Shown here piece after piece: positions 8,639-15,262 of a stretch of DNA of 32,188 bases. Position 1 is the stretch's first letter; every line of letters starts with the position of its first letter. The position numbers were made by a program, and so were the translations under genes. The notes under the pieces were generated by a model. It was not told where the DNA came from and searched no databases. It saw nothing but the letters and a program-made list of their open reading frames with translations. Origin of the DNA: an uncultured Clostridia bacterium (lineage in GTDB: Bacteria; Bacillota; Clostridia; Oscillospirales; CAG-272); the NCBI GenBank assembly GCA_945929845.1, contig CAMEON010000024.1, positions 1 to 32,188 of the forward strand, given 5' to 3'.

Positions 8639-8889
8639 GCGTTACAGTTCACCTACCCCCGCCGTGCGCTCCCTTTTCTACCGTAGAGCGGGGAAAGGGG
8701 TCCCCGCGATGGCGTTTTTGCTATTTCGGGTAACAGTAACGCTGGCTCCCCTAGGATAATTATAACAAAAATACCATGCAACGCCGCACCGAACATGAAT
8801 ATATACACATTTTGAAAGTTCTTGGGGGTCTGGGGGCTTCTTTCAAGAAGCCCCCAGGCGTTCTTCCGCACCCTACCTGAACTGTAACG
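8639..8889. repeat. Intergenic element of about 250 bp with inverted CGTTACAGTTCA ends
   Basis: The left end CGTTACAGTTCA (8640-8651) and right end TGAACTGTAACG (8878-8889) are perfect 12-bp inverted repeats. They bound a stretch without a supported gene, lying between divergent transcription units. The 16-base left end recurs at 41-56. The interior contains a long C-rich/G-rich hairpin (8830-8857). It could be a miniature inverted-repeat element or a pair of regulator sites. No target-site duplication was recognised. Confidence 0.5.
8830..8857. repeat. Perfect 13-bp inverted repeat with G/C-run stem
   Basis: CTGGGGGCTTCTT pairs exactly with AAGAAGCCCCCAG around a TC centre. No T-tract follows on either strand, so it is not a classical terminator for a neighbouring gene. 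It lies inside the inverted-repeat-bounded element and resembles the G-run/C-run intergenic hairpins of gut Clostridia (recollection, not searched). Confidence 0.6.
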
Positions 8890-8989
8890 GCAGGCTGAAA
8901 TTTTTACGAAAAATGCGGCAGGGGGTTCCCTTTTGGCCATTTATCTGTTATAATATGTGGGATATTCGTCTTCCCGAAAGGAGCTTCCC

Positions 8990-9925
8990 ATGACAATTAT
9001 TCAGACCCCCCGTCTTCTGTTGCGCCCTTGGTTCGATGAGGACGCAGTGGTGCTGTACAAGTACGCCTCCGACCCTCGGGTCGGGCCACCGGCCGGATGG
9101 CCGCCTCACACCTCGGTGGATGACAGCCGCCGGGTGATCCGGGACATCCTGTCCGCCCCGGAGACCTATGCGGTGGTTCTGCGGGCCACCGGAGAGCCGG
9201 TGGGCAGTGTGGGCATCATGCGGGGGCACGGGAACGGACAGGGGAGTCTGCGTCCGGAGGAAGCGGAGATCGGCTACTGGATCGGCGTCCCCTTTTGGGG
9301 GCGTGGTCTCATCCCCGAGGCGGTGGAGGCTCTGCTGGATCGATGCTTCATCACCATGGGCTGTACCTCCGTCTACTGTTCCTACTTTGACGGGAACGGG
9401 AAGTCCCGCCGGGTGCAGGAGAAATGCGGCTTCCTGCCCCATCACACGGAGGAGATATCGCCCAATCCCTTGAACGGTGCGTCCTCTATACACTTCACTT
9501 GCCAGACCCGGGAACACTGGCAGGCACGGCGGGTACCGGGACAACACGCCATGCGCCTGGTTCCCTCCTCCTTTGCCGCCATCCGTTCCGGGGAGAAAAC
9601 GGTGGAAATGCGCCTCTTTGACCCCAAGCGGCAGGCTGTCCGGGTGGGCGACACCGTGACTTTCACCCAGACCGTCACCGGCGAGACCCTGACCGCCTTG
9701 GTGACGGATATGCGGGTTTACCCGGATTTTTCCGCCTTGTATGCCGCCGAGGACACTGCCTCCCTGGGGTATCGCCCCGGCCAGGCCGCATCGCCGGAGG
9801 ATATGTCCGTCTACTACACCCCGGAGGCCATCGCCCGGTGGGGTGCCCTGGCCATGGAGGTATCCGTCCTGCCTTCGTCAAAGCCGACCCACGACGGTCA
9901 TTTCGCTGAAAAGGAGGGAGAGTGA
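8990..9925 (+). CDS. Fusion of GNAT acetyltransferase (RimJ/RimL-like) and ASCH domain
   Basis: The ATG at 8990 follows AAAGGAG and gives 311 residues; a TATAAT lies at 8949-8954. Residues 1-170 are a GNAT of the Acetyltransf_3 type: TPRLLLRPW opening, EIGYWIGVPFWGRGLIPEA as the acetyl-CoA-binding loop, and KSRRVQEKCGF near the end of the fold. Residues about 187-300 are an ASCH domain (PUA-like beta-barrel): HAMRLVPSSFAAIRSGEKTVEMRLFDPKRQ, VGDTVTFTQT, and YPDFSALYAAED before YYTPEAIARWG. ASCH domains are predicted RNA/nucleoside-binding modules. Acetylation of an RNA-associated target or modified nucleoside is therefore plausible but inferred. The stop is 3 bases before the next gene, an rRNA methyltransferase, suggesting co-transcription and a translation-related role. 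Confidence 0.85.
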   Translation: MTIIQTPRLLLRPWFDEDAVVLYKYASDPRVGPPAGWPPHTSVDDSRRVIRDILSAPETYAVVLRATGEPVGSVGIMRGHGNGQGSLRPEEAEIGYWIGVPFWGRGLIPEAVEALLDRCFITMGCTSVYCSYFDGNGKSRRVQEKCGFLPHHTEEISPNPLNGASSIHFTCQTREHWQARRVPGQHAMRLVPSSFAAIRSGEKTVEMRLFDPKRQAVRVGDTVTFTQTVTGETLTALVTDMRVYPDFSALYAAEDTASLGYRPGQAASPEDMSVYYTPEAIARWGALAMEVSVLPSSKPTHDGHFAEKEGE

Positions 9926-9928
9926 ACC

Positions 9929-11536
9929 GTGAGTGCCGATCGTGCTGATGAAATGCCCTCTGCCGGGGCTACATCGGCGGAGATGCCATCTGCTGTGTCC
10001 CTGCCCGCCGGCTTCGCCGCCCGCATGGAGCGACTGCTGGGGTCGGATTACCCCGCCTTTCTGGCCGCTTACGACAAGCCCCTCCGACCTTCCCTGCGGC
10101 TCAATCCCCTGCGCAACCCGACATTTCCTGGCGAGGCAGACCCCGCCCCCAGCCTTCCCTATCCTACCGAGCCGATACCCTGGGCGGCCGGGGGGTACTA
10201 CTATCCGGCTGACGGATCCGTCCGCCCTGGCAAGCACCCATATCACGAGGCGGGGTTGTACTACATTCAGGAGGCCAGCGCCATGATCCCGGCCTCCCTC
10301 TGCCCGCCCCAGCCCGGGGAGCGGGTGCTGGATCTGTGCGCCGCCCCCGGCGGCAAGGCCACCCAACTGGCGGGAGCCATGGCAGGCCGGGGTCTGCTTG
10401 TCGCCAACGAGATACACGCCGGGCGGGCCGCCATCCTTTCCCAGAACATGGAGCGGATGGGGGTGCGCAATGCCCTTGTGACCAACCAATCCCCGGCCTC
10501 GCTGGCTGAGCGGTTCCCCGGCTTTTTTGACCGGATCGTGGTGGATGCACCCTGTTCCGGGGAGGGTATGTTCCGCAAGGAGCCCCAGGCGGCGGCCATG
10601 TGGTCGCAGGAGAATGTGGTGCTGTGCGCCGCCCGGCAGGATGAGATACTGGACTGCGCCGCCATCATGCTGCGGCCGGGCGGGTATCTGACCTACTCCA
10701 CCTGCACCTTCGCCCCGGAGGAAAACGAAGGCACCCTGCTCCGCTTCCTGCAAAGGCACCCGGACTTTGACACGGTGGAGCCGGAGAATCCGCTGGTGTT
10801 GTCCTGCCTGGCCTCCGGCCTTCTGGATCCCGGCAGGCCGGACTTTGTAGCCGGGGGGCAAGCCTATGCGTCCGCCATCCGGCGTGCCGTCCGACTGTTC
10901 CCCCACCATGCCGATGGGGAGGGTCATTTCGCCGTGGTTCTGCGGAAGGCTCCCGGCGGGAACGGAGCCGCCGACACCGCACCCGTCCACTGTGTTCCGT
11001 CCGGTAGTGGAGAGAAAAGGAGCACAGGCGGCAGGGCGGGAAAGGGCAACCGTCCGCCAGCAAAAAAAGCCTCCGCCAGCCAGGGCATGGCGGAAGTGCT
11101 GTCTCTTTTCTCTGCCTTTATGGACGAGTTGACCGGCACTTCATCCGGGTGGGCGCATCTGATGGGTCAGGACTGGATCCCCTGCCTGTTCGGGGATGCG
11201 CTCTCCCTGCTCCCGGCGGGGTGCGGCATAGAAGCGGATTCGCTCACCGGCCTGCGTGTGCTCCGGCCGGGACTGTGCGCCGGCGTGGTCAGGGGGGGTC
11301 GCTTTGAGCCGTCCCATGGGTTGGCTATGGCACTGGAACCGACCCGTCTGTCCCATGTATTTCCCCTGGACGGCGTGGGGACAGCGGAAGCCTACCTGCA
11401 TGGAGACACACTGCCCTGTGATGCGTCGCTCCGGGGCTGGTACCTGGTCACGCTGGACGGCCTGCCCCTGGGCTGGGGCAAGGCCAGCGGCGGCACCATG
11501 AAGAATCACTACCCCAAGGGTCTGCGGAGGCCCTGA
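9929..11536 (+). CDS. NOL1/NOP2/Sun (RsmF-like) rRNA cytosine-C5 methyltransferase
   Basis: The start is a GTG 3 bases after the upstream stop, with AAGGAGG about 11 bases before it; 535 residues. It transfers a methyl group from SAM to C5 of a cytosine in 16S rRNA. Visible motifs are the SAM loop LDLCAAPGGKATQ (about 134-146), the conserved PCSGEGMFRKEP with the release Cys209, and the catalytic Cys259 in TYSTCTFAPEENE. The C-terminal ~110 residues (about 420-535) match the RsmF-type PUA-like tail, ending in PLGWGKASGG and NHYPKGLRR. The middle (about 345-380) is a low-complexity basic Gly/Lys/Ala linker. The exact target base cannot be read from the sequence. Confidence 0.92.
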   Translation: MSADRADEMPSAGATSAEMPSAVSLPAGFAARMERLLGSDYPAFLAAYDKPLRPSLRLNPLRNPTFPGEADPAPSLPYPTEPIPWAAGGYYYPADGSVRPGKHPYHEAGLYYIQEASAMIPASLCPPQPGERVLDLCAAPGGKATQLAGAMAGRGLLVANEIHAGRAAILSQNMERMGVRNALVTNQSPASLAERFPGFFDRIVVDAPCSGEGMFRKEPQAAAMWSQENVVLCAARQDEILDCAAIMLRPGGYLTYSTCTFAPEENEGTLLRFLQRHPDFDTVEPENPLVLSCLASGLLDPGRPDFVAGGQAYASAIRRAVRLFPHHADGEGHFAVVLRKAPGGNGAADTAPVHCVPSGSGEKRSTGGRAGKGNRPPAKKASASQGMAEVLSLFSAFMDELTGTSSGWAHLMGQDWIPCLFGDALSLLPAGCGIEADSLTGLRVLRPGLCAGVVRGGRFEPSHGLAMALEPTRLSHVFPLDGVGTAEAYLHGDTLPCDASLRGWYLVTLDGLPLGWGKASGGTMKNHYPKGLRRP

Positions 11537-11586
11537 CAGAGACAGGCGGACATATTACGCTTTTTTGTAAATTTTCATTTATCCCC

Positions 11587-11615
11587 TTGTCAGGAAGCGC
11601 AAAATATGGTATACT
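11587..11615 (+). promoter_or_regulatory. Promoter of prfB
   Basis: TTGTCA, a 17-base spacer and TATACT form a near-consensus sigma-70-type promoter about 70 bases upstream of the prfB start. Confidence 0.75.
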
Positions 11616-11625
11616 GATAGCAGAT

Positions 11626-11655
11626 CGCAGGTAACTGCGGGTGCGGACACGCACC
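11626..11655 (+). promoter_or_regulatory. Two adjacent hairpins in the prfB 5' leader
   Basis: CGCAG-GTAA-CTGCG (11626-11639) is followed directly by GGTGCG-GACA-CGCACC (11640-11655). Both lie between the predicted transcription start and the prfB ribosome binding site. No known leader class was recognised. They could stabilise the message or affect translation. Confidence 0.5.
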
Positions 11656-11684
11656 GTACATTCAAACGAATTGAGGTATTCATT

Positions 11685-12794
11685 TTGATCGTTGAGTTAG
11701 AAGAAGCCAAACACGAGCTGACGGCTCTGCGGCCGGAGGTGGAGGAGTTGCGTCAGGCACTGCACATCGACGCCCTGACTGCCAAGGTAGAGGAGCTGGA
11801 GCAGACCACCCTGGCTCCCGACTTCTGGAACAACCAGGCCAATTCCTCCAAGGTGCTCCAGACCATCAAGCAGTCCAAGGACACGCTGGAGGAGTACAAC
11901 ACCCTCAAGGCCCGTCTGGAGGATGCCATCGCCCTGGCGGAGATGGCCATTGAGGAGAACGATGAAGCCAGCCTGCCGGAGGTACAGACCGAGCTGTCCG
12001 ACATCAAGGCCGATGCGGAACGGATGCGCATTGAGGCCCTCATGGTGGGCGAGTACGACAACAGCACCGCCATCGTCTCCTTCCACCCCGGCGCAGGCGG
12101 CACCGAGGCCCAGGACTGGTGCCAGATGCTGTACCGCATGATCACCCGGTGGGCCGAGAACAACAAGTTCAAGGTCAAGCTGGTGGATTGGCAGGACGGG
12201 GACGAGGCCGGACTGAAGGCCGCCACCATCATGGTGGAAGGCCCCCACGCCTACGGATTTTTGAAGAGCGAGAACGGCGTGCACCGTCTGGTGCGGGTCT
12301 CCCCCTTTGATTCCGCCGGTCGTCGCCACACCTCCTTCGCCTCCATCGAGGTCATGCCGGAATTCCCTGACCTGGACGAGATCCAGTTGCGGGATGAGGA
12401 CTACGATTTCATGCCCTTCCACTCCAGCGGTGCCGGCGGGCAGAACATCAACAAGGTGTCCTCTGCCGTCCGTATCACCCACAAGGCCACCGGCATTGTG
12501 GTTACCTGCCAGACGGAGCGCTCCCAGCTTCAGAACAAGGAGACCGCCCTCCGTATGCTGAAGGCCAAGCTGATGGATATCAAGATCCGTGAGCGGCTGG
12601 ACACCATTGAGCAGATCCAGGGGAACAAGAACAATATTGAGTGGGGTTCCCAGATCCGCTCCTATGTCTTCATGCCCTACACCCTCGTCAAGGATAACCG
12701 GACAGGGTACGAGGAAGGCAATGTGGATGCCGTCATGGACGGCAAGATCGATGGCTTCATCAATGCCTACCTGAAGTATATCACCAAGGCGTGA
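11685..12794 (+). CDS. prfB: Peptide chain release factor 2 (RF2)
   Basis: A 369-residue RF2 that recognises UGA and UAA and triggers peptide release on the ribosome. The start is a TTG with TTGAGGT about 8 bases upstream; no in-frame ATG fits better. The codon-recognition tripeptide SPF is at 206-208 in RVSPFDSAGRRHTSF, and the hydrolysis motif GGQ is at 251-253 in SSGAGGQNINKVSS. Length and helical N-terminus are normal for RF2. Most prfB genes contain an in-frame UGA near codon 25 that is bypassed by +1 frameshifting. Here the frame runs unbroken through EELRQALHIDALTAK, so that autoregulation is absent. A strong terminator follows. Confidence 0.96.
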   Translation: MIVELEEAKHELTALRPEVEELRQALHIDALTAKVEELEQTTLAPDFWNNQANSSKVLQTIKQSKDTLEEYNTLKARLEDAIALAEMAIEENDEASLPEVQTELSDIKADAERMRIEALMVGEYDNSTAIVSFHPGAGGTEAQDWCQMLYRMITRWAENNKFKVKLVDWQDGDEAGLKAATIMVEGPHAYGFLKSENGVHRLVRVSPFDSAGRRHTSFASIEVMPEFPDLDEIQLRDEDYDFMPFHSSGAGGQNINKVSSAVRITHKATGIVVTCQTERSQLQNKETALRMLKAKLMDIKIRERLDTIEQIQGNKNNIEWGSQIRSYVFMPYTLVKDNRTGYEEGNVDAVMDGKIDGFINAYLKYITKA

Positions 12795-12821
12795 GTCGGT
12801 GCCCCGCTTCCTTTGACTTTT

Positions 12822-12850
12822 TCCCCCCTTTCCGGGGGGATTTTTCTTTT
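12822..12850 (+). terminator. Intrinsic terminator after prfB
   Basis: TCCCCCC pairs with GGGGGGA across a TTTCC loop, followed by TTTTTCTTTTT. It begins about 28 bases after the prfB stop. Confidence 0.85.
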
Positions 12851-12938
12851 TGCAAAAAAGTGCGAAAAAAAGAGATAAAGTAGTGTTTCGTCCTCAAAAC
12901 CGCCCCAGATCGGGTCAGGCGGCAGAACGGCATCGTTT

Positions 12939-12971
12939 TTTGACCTTGTTTGACTTTGACTTTCTTTGACC
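12939..12971 (+). promoter_or_regulatory. Two tandem CtsR operators (TTTGACY-NTN-TTTGACY)
   Basis: TTTGACC-TTG-TTTGACT (12939-12955) and TTTGACT-TTC-TTTGACC (12955-12971) both match the known CtsR heptad-repeat operator read on the opposite strand. They share one base and cover the -35 hexamer, so bound CtsR would block polymerase. Confidence 0.92.
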
Positions 12972-12984
12972 TTTGGTGTATACT
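12956..12984 (+). promoter_or_regulatory. Promoter of the ctsR-mcsA-mcsB-clpC operon
   Basis: TTGACT, a 17-base spacer and TATACT. The -35 hexamer lies inside the CtsR operators, and a third operator follows the -10. Confidence 0.88.
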
Positions 12985-12994
12985 ATGGGCACAA

Positions 12995-13011
12995 GGTCAG
13001 GAAAGGTCAAA
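12995..13011 (+). promoter_or_regulatory. Third CtsR operator near the transcription start
   Basis: GGTCAGG-AAA-GGTCAAA matches the CtsR operator with two mismatches in the first heptad and a perfect second heptad. It is in the opposite orientation to the upstream pair and starts 11 bases after the -10. Confidence 0.75.
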
Positions 13012-13047
13012 GACCGATAGCAATATGTAAGGAAAGAGGTGATCCTC

Positions 13048-13497
13048 ATGTTGGCTGATGACATTGCCCGCATGATCGAGACCATGCTGGATGAATCCGG
13101 CGGCCGGTTGGATCTGCAAAGGAATGACATGGCGGCTCGCCTGGGCTGTGTGCCCAGTCAGATCAGTTATGTGATCTCCTCCCGCTTCACGCCCCAGCGG
13201 GGATACATCATTGAATCCCACCGGGGCGGCGGCGGGTACATCCGCATCATCCGCAAGCAGATGAGCCGGAACGACTACCTGATGCACTTCTTCTGCGCCG
13301 TCGGTGATTCCATTGACGAGGCCGCCGCCATGGCTTGTCTGAACAACCTGGCAGGGAGTGGCTTCCTTGGTAAGGAAGGTTACGCCGTAGCCCGAGCGGC
13401 ACTCTCCGGCAGTGCGTTGCAGGATCTGCCGCCGGACATGAAAAATACTGTCCGGGCACAGATATTCCGACATATTATTATGGGGCTTATGAGTTAG
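13048..13497 (+). CDS. ctsR: Transcriptional repressor CtsR
   Basis: A 149-residue repressor of class III heat-shock genes. The ATG at 13048 has AGAGGTGAT upstream; a GTG at 13039 is possible but lies within that site. The winged helix-turn-helix is recognisable: LDLQRNDMAARLGCVPSQISYVISSRF, then the Gly-rich wing HRGGGGYIRI, which senses heat and contacts DNA. The C-terminal half is the dimerisation and McsB/ClpC-interaction region. Three operators at its own promoter indicate autorepression of the whole operon. In better-studied Firmicutes, stress inactivates CtsR and the arginine kinase McsB targets it to ClpCP. Confidence 0.96.
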   Translation: MLADDIARMIETMLDESGGRLDLQRNDMAARLGCVPSQISYVISSRFTPQRGYIIESHRGGGGYIRIIRKQMSRNDYLMHFFCAVGDSIDEAAAMACLNNLAGSGFLGKEGYAVARAALSGSALQDLPPDMKNTVRAQIFRHIIMGLMS

Positions 13498-13600
13498 AAT
13501 ATAGACAACCGGACAGCCGCTCTCCCCTGCCCCACACACAGCGATCAGCAATCAGAATCCACACCATCCCCGAATGAGGAACAGAAAGGAAGTAATCATT

Positions 13601-14143
13601 ATGCTTTGTGAAAAGTGCAACAAGAAAAAGGCTACCGTATTTTACAATGAGAATATCAACGGCAAGGTTCGTTCCTTCAACCTCTGCGCCGACTGCGCCA
13701 AGGCCATGAGGGATGCCGGAGAACTGGAAGACATCAGTGCTTCCTTCTCCTCCTTTGCCTCCCCGTTCCTGTCGCTGGAGGACAGCTTCTTCAACGACTT
13801 CTTCTCCCTGCCCTTCCATACGACCGGCGGGCTGAATGCACCGTCCGCTCCCAAGAAGTGCCCTTTGTGCGGGGCTACGCTGAGTGACATATCCACCACC
13901 GGCAAGGTCGGGTGCGCAAAGTGCTACGAAACTTTCGCCGATGAATTGGAAGGCCCCATTCAGTCCGCCCATGGCAAGACCGGTCACATCGGTCGTATCG
14001 CCCGGGGACATCGTGCGAAGAAGGAGAAGGCCGACCGTATCTCCGCCCTGAAGAAGCAGTTGAAGGAAGCCATCAATGACGAAAAATTTGAGGAAGCCGC
14101 CAGCCTGCGGGATCAGATCCACGCACTGGAAGGCAACGCCTGA
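13601..14143 (+). CDS. mcsA: McsA, zinc-binding activator of arginine kinase McsB
   Basis: The ATG at 13601 (MLCEKC) is preferred to the ORF start at 13574: AAAGGAAG precedes it and the family begins with this CxxC. The protein has 180 residues. Four Cys pairs (CEKC, CADC, CPLC, CAKC) form two zinc sites, and a C-terminal UVR motif (LKEAINDEKFEEAASLRDQI, about 155-175) binds partner proteins. McsA activates McsB and helps deliver substrates to ClpC. It lies 103 bases after ctsR; no promoter or terminator was seen in the gap, consistent with one operon. Confidence 0.94.
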   Translation: MLCEKCNKKKATVFYNENINGKVRSFNLCADCAKAMRDAGELEDISASFSSFASPFLSLEDSFFNDFFSLPFHTTGGLNAPSAPKKCPLCGATLSDISTTGKVGCAKCYETFADELEGPIQSAHGKTGHIGRIARGHRAKKEKADRISALKKQLKEAINDEKFEEAASLRDQIHALEGNA

Positions 14144-14170
14144 TGGGCGCAACAGAAAGGAGTGATGGAT

Positions 14171-15187
14171 ATGGCATGGTATCAAGTTCCGGGTAATGAA
14201 CAGGACATTGTCATCAGTACGAGAGTCCGCTTCGCCCGCAATCTTAGCGAATACCCCTTCCCCTCCCGGCTGGATGCCGCAGGGGCTAAGGAGATCATAA
14301 ACAAGGTGGGTCAGGTGCTGGAGGACAACGGCTTTACCAAGACCGACTTCTCCGACATATCCCACACCGCCGCCGTATCGCTGGTGGAAAAGCATTATGT
14401 CAGCCCGGAGTTCGTCCGGGAAAGCCTGCCGCATGCTCTGTACCTCAACGAGCCTTGCAACCTGTCGGTGATGCTCTGCGAGGAGGATCACATCCGCCTG
14501 CAGTGTATCCTGCCCGGGTTGGCTCTGCAGGATGCCTACAAGGGTGCCTGCAAAGTGGAACAACTGTTGGACGAGCGGTTTGACCTGGCCTTTGATGACA
14601 AGCTGGGCTATCTGACCCACTGTCCCACCAATCTGGGTACCGCCATGCGAGCCTCGGTGATGCTGTTCCTGCCTGCAACCACCATGGCCGGTCGGATGGA
14701 AGCTCTGGCCGCCCGGCTGAACCAGTTGGGGCTGACCGTCCGGGGGTTGTACGGGGAAGGTTCCGGCTCCGACGGGTACCTGTACCAGGTATCCAACCAG
14801 GTGACGCTGGGCGTCACCGAGGAAGGCACCCTCCGCAAGCTGGAGGATGTGGTGCACCAGATCATTGACAACGAGCGCAAGCTCCGTCAGTCCGTCAGCG
14901 GACGGGATCTGGATCTCCTGACCGACCGGGTGCTCCGTGCCGAGGGCACACTGAAGTATGCCCACGCACTGACATCGGCAGAGTTCCTGAAGCTGGCGGC
15001 CGAGGTGCGTCTGGGCGTGGCTATGGGGATCATCAAGGATGTCAAAGTGGAGGCCCTGACTGCCCTCCTTATTGAAGCCATGCCCGCCACCCTCACCATG
15101 AACACCGAGCCCACCCCTAAAACAGAAGGGGAACGGGATCTGGCCAGGGCGATGCTTGTGCGGGAGAAGCTGAGCGGCAATCCGTAA
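14171..15187 (+). CDS. mcsB: Protein-arginine kinase McsB
   Basis: The product phosphorylates arginine side chains of misfolded proteins, marking them for ClpC-ClpP. It belongs to the phosphagen (guanido) kinase family. The ORF track starts at a GTG (14162), but the ATG at 14171 sits 8-9 bases after AAAGGAG and gives the usual MAWYQVPG-like start and 338 residues. Recognisable segments are VISTRVRFARNLSEYPF (ATP-binding arginines), LCEEDHIRLQ (the catalytic acidic loop, NEED-like), LTHCPTNLGTAMRASVMLFLP and VRGLYGEGSGSDGYLYQVSNQ. It follows mcsA by 27 bases and precedes clpC. Confidence 0.95.
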   Translation: MAWYQVPGNEQDIVISTRVRFARNLSEYPFPSRLDAAGAKEIINKVGQVLEDNGFTKTDFSDISHTAAVSLVEKHYVSPEFVRESLPHALYLNEPCNLSVMLCEEDHIRLQCILPGLALQDAYKGACKVEQLLDERFDLAFDDKLGYLTHCPTNLGTAMRASVMLFLPATTMAGRMEALAARLNQLGLTVRGLYGEGSGSDGYLYQVSNQVTLGVTEEGTLRKLEDVVHQIIDNERKLRQSVSGRDLDLLTDRVLRAEGTLKYAHALTSAEFLKLAAEVRLGVAMGIIKDVKVEALTALLIEAMPATLTMNTEPTPKTEGERDLARAMLVREKLSGNP

Positions 15188-15193
15188 GCCGAC

Positions 15194-15212
15194 TGTGCAG
15201 ACGATCTGCACA
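15194..15212. other. Perfect hairpin between mcsB and clpC
   Basis: TGTGCAGA pairs with TCTGCACA around a CGA loop. There is no T-tract, so termination is unlikely. A processing or stability element in the polycistronic message is possible; chance cannot be excluded. Confidence 0.4.
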
Positions 15213-15262
15213 TAACCAAAGAAATACCGTAAACAGTAACAGTCAAACAGGGAGTGATATAT

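Noticed and set aside
8653-8940. 95-residue minus-strand ORF in the intergenic repeat
   Set aside because: It crosses the hairpin and the inverted-repeat end and has no ribosome site; it is more likely repeat DNA that happens to be open.
11141-11509. Minus-strand ORFs opposite the rRNA methyltransferase
   Set aside because: Shadows of a gene with complete SAM-binding and catalytic Cys motifs.
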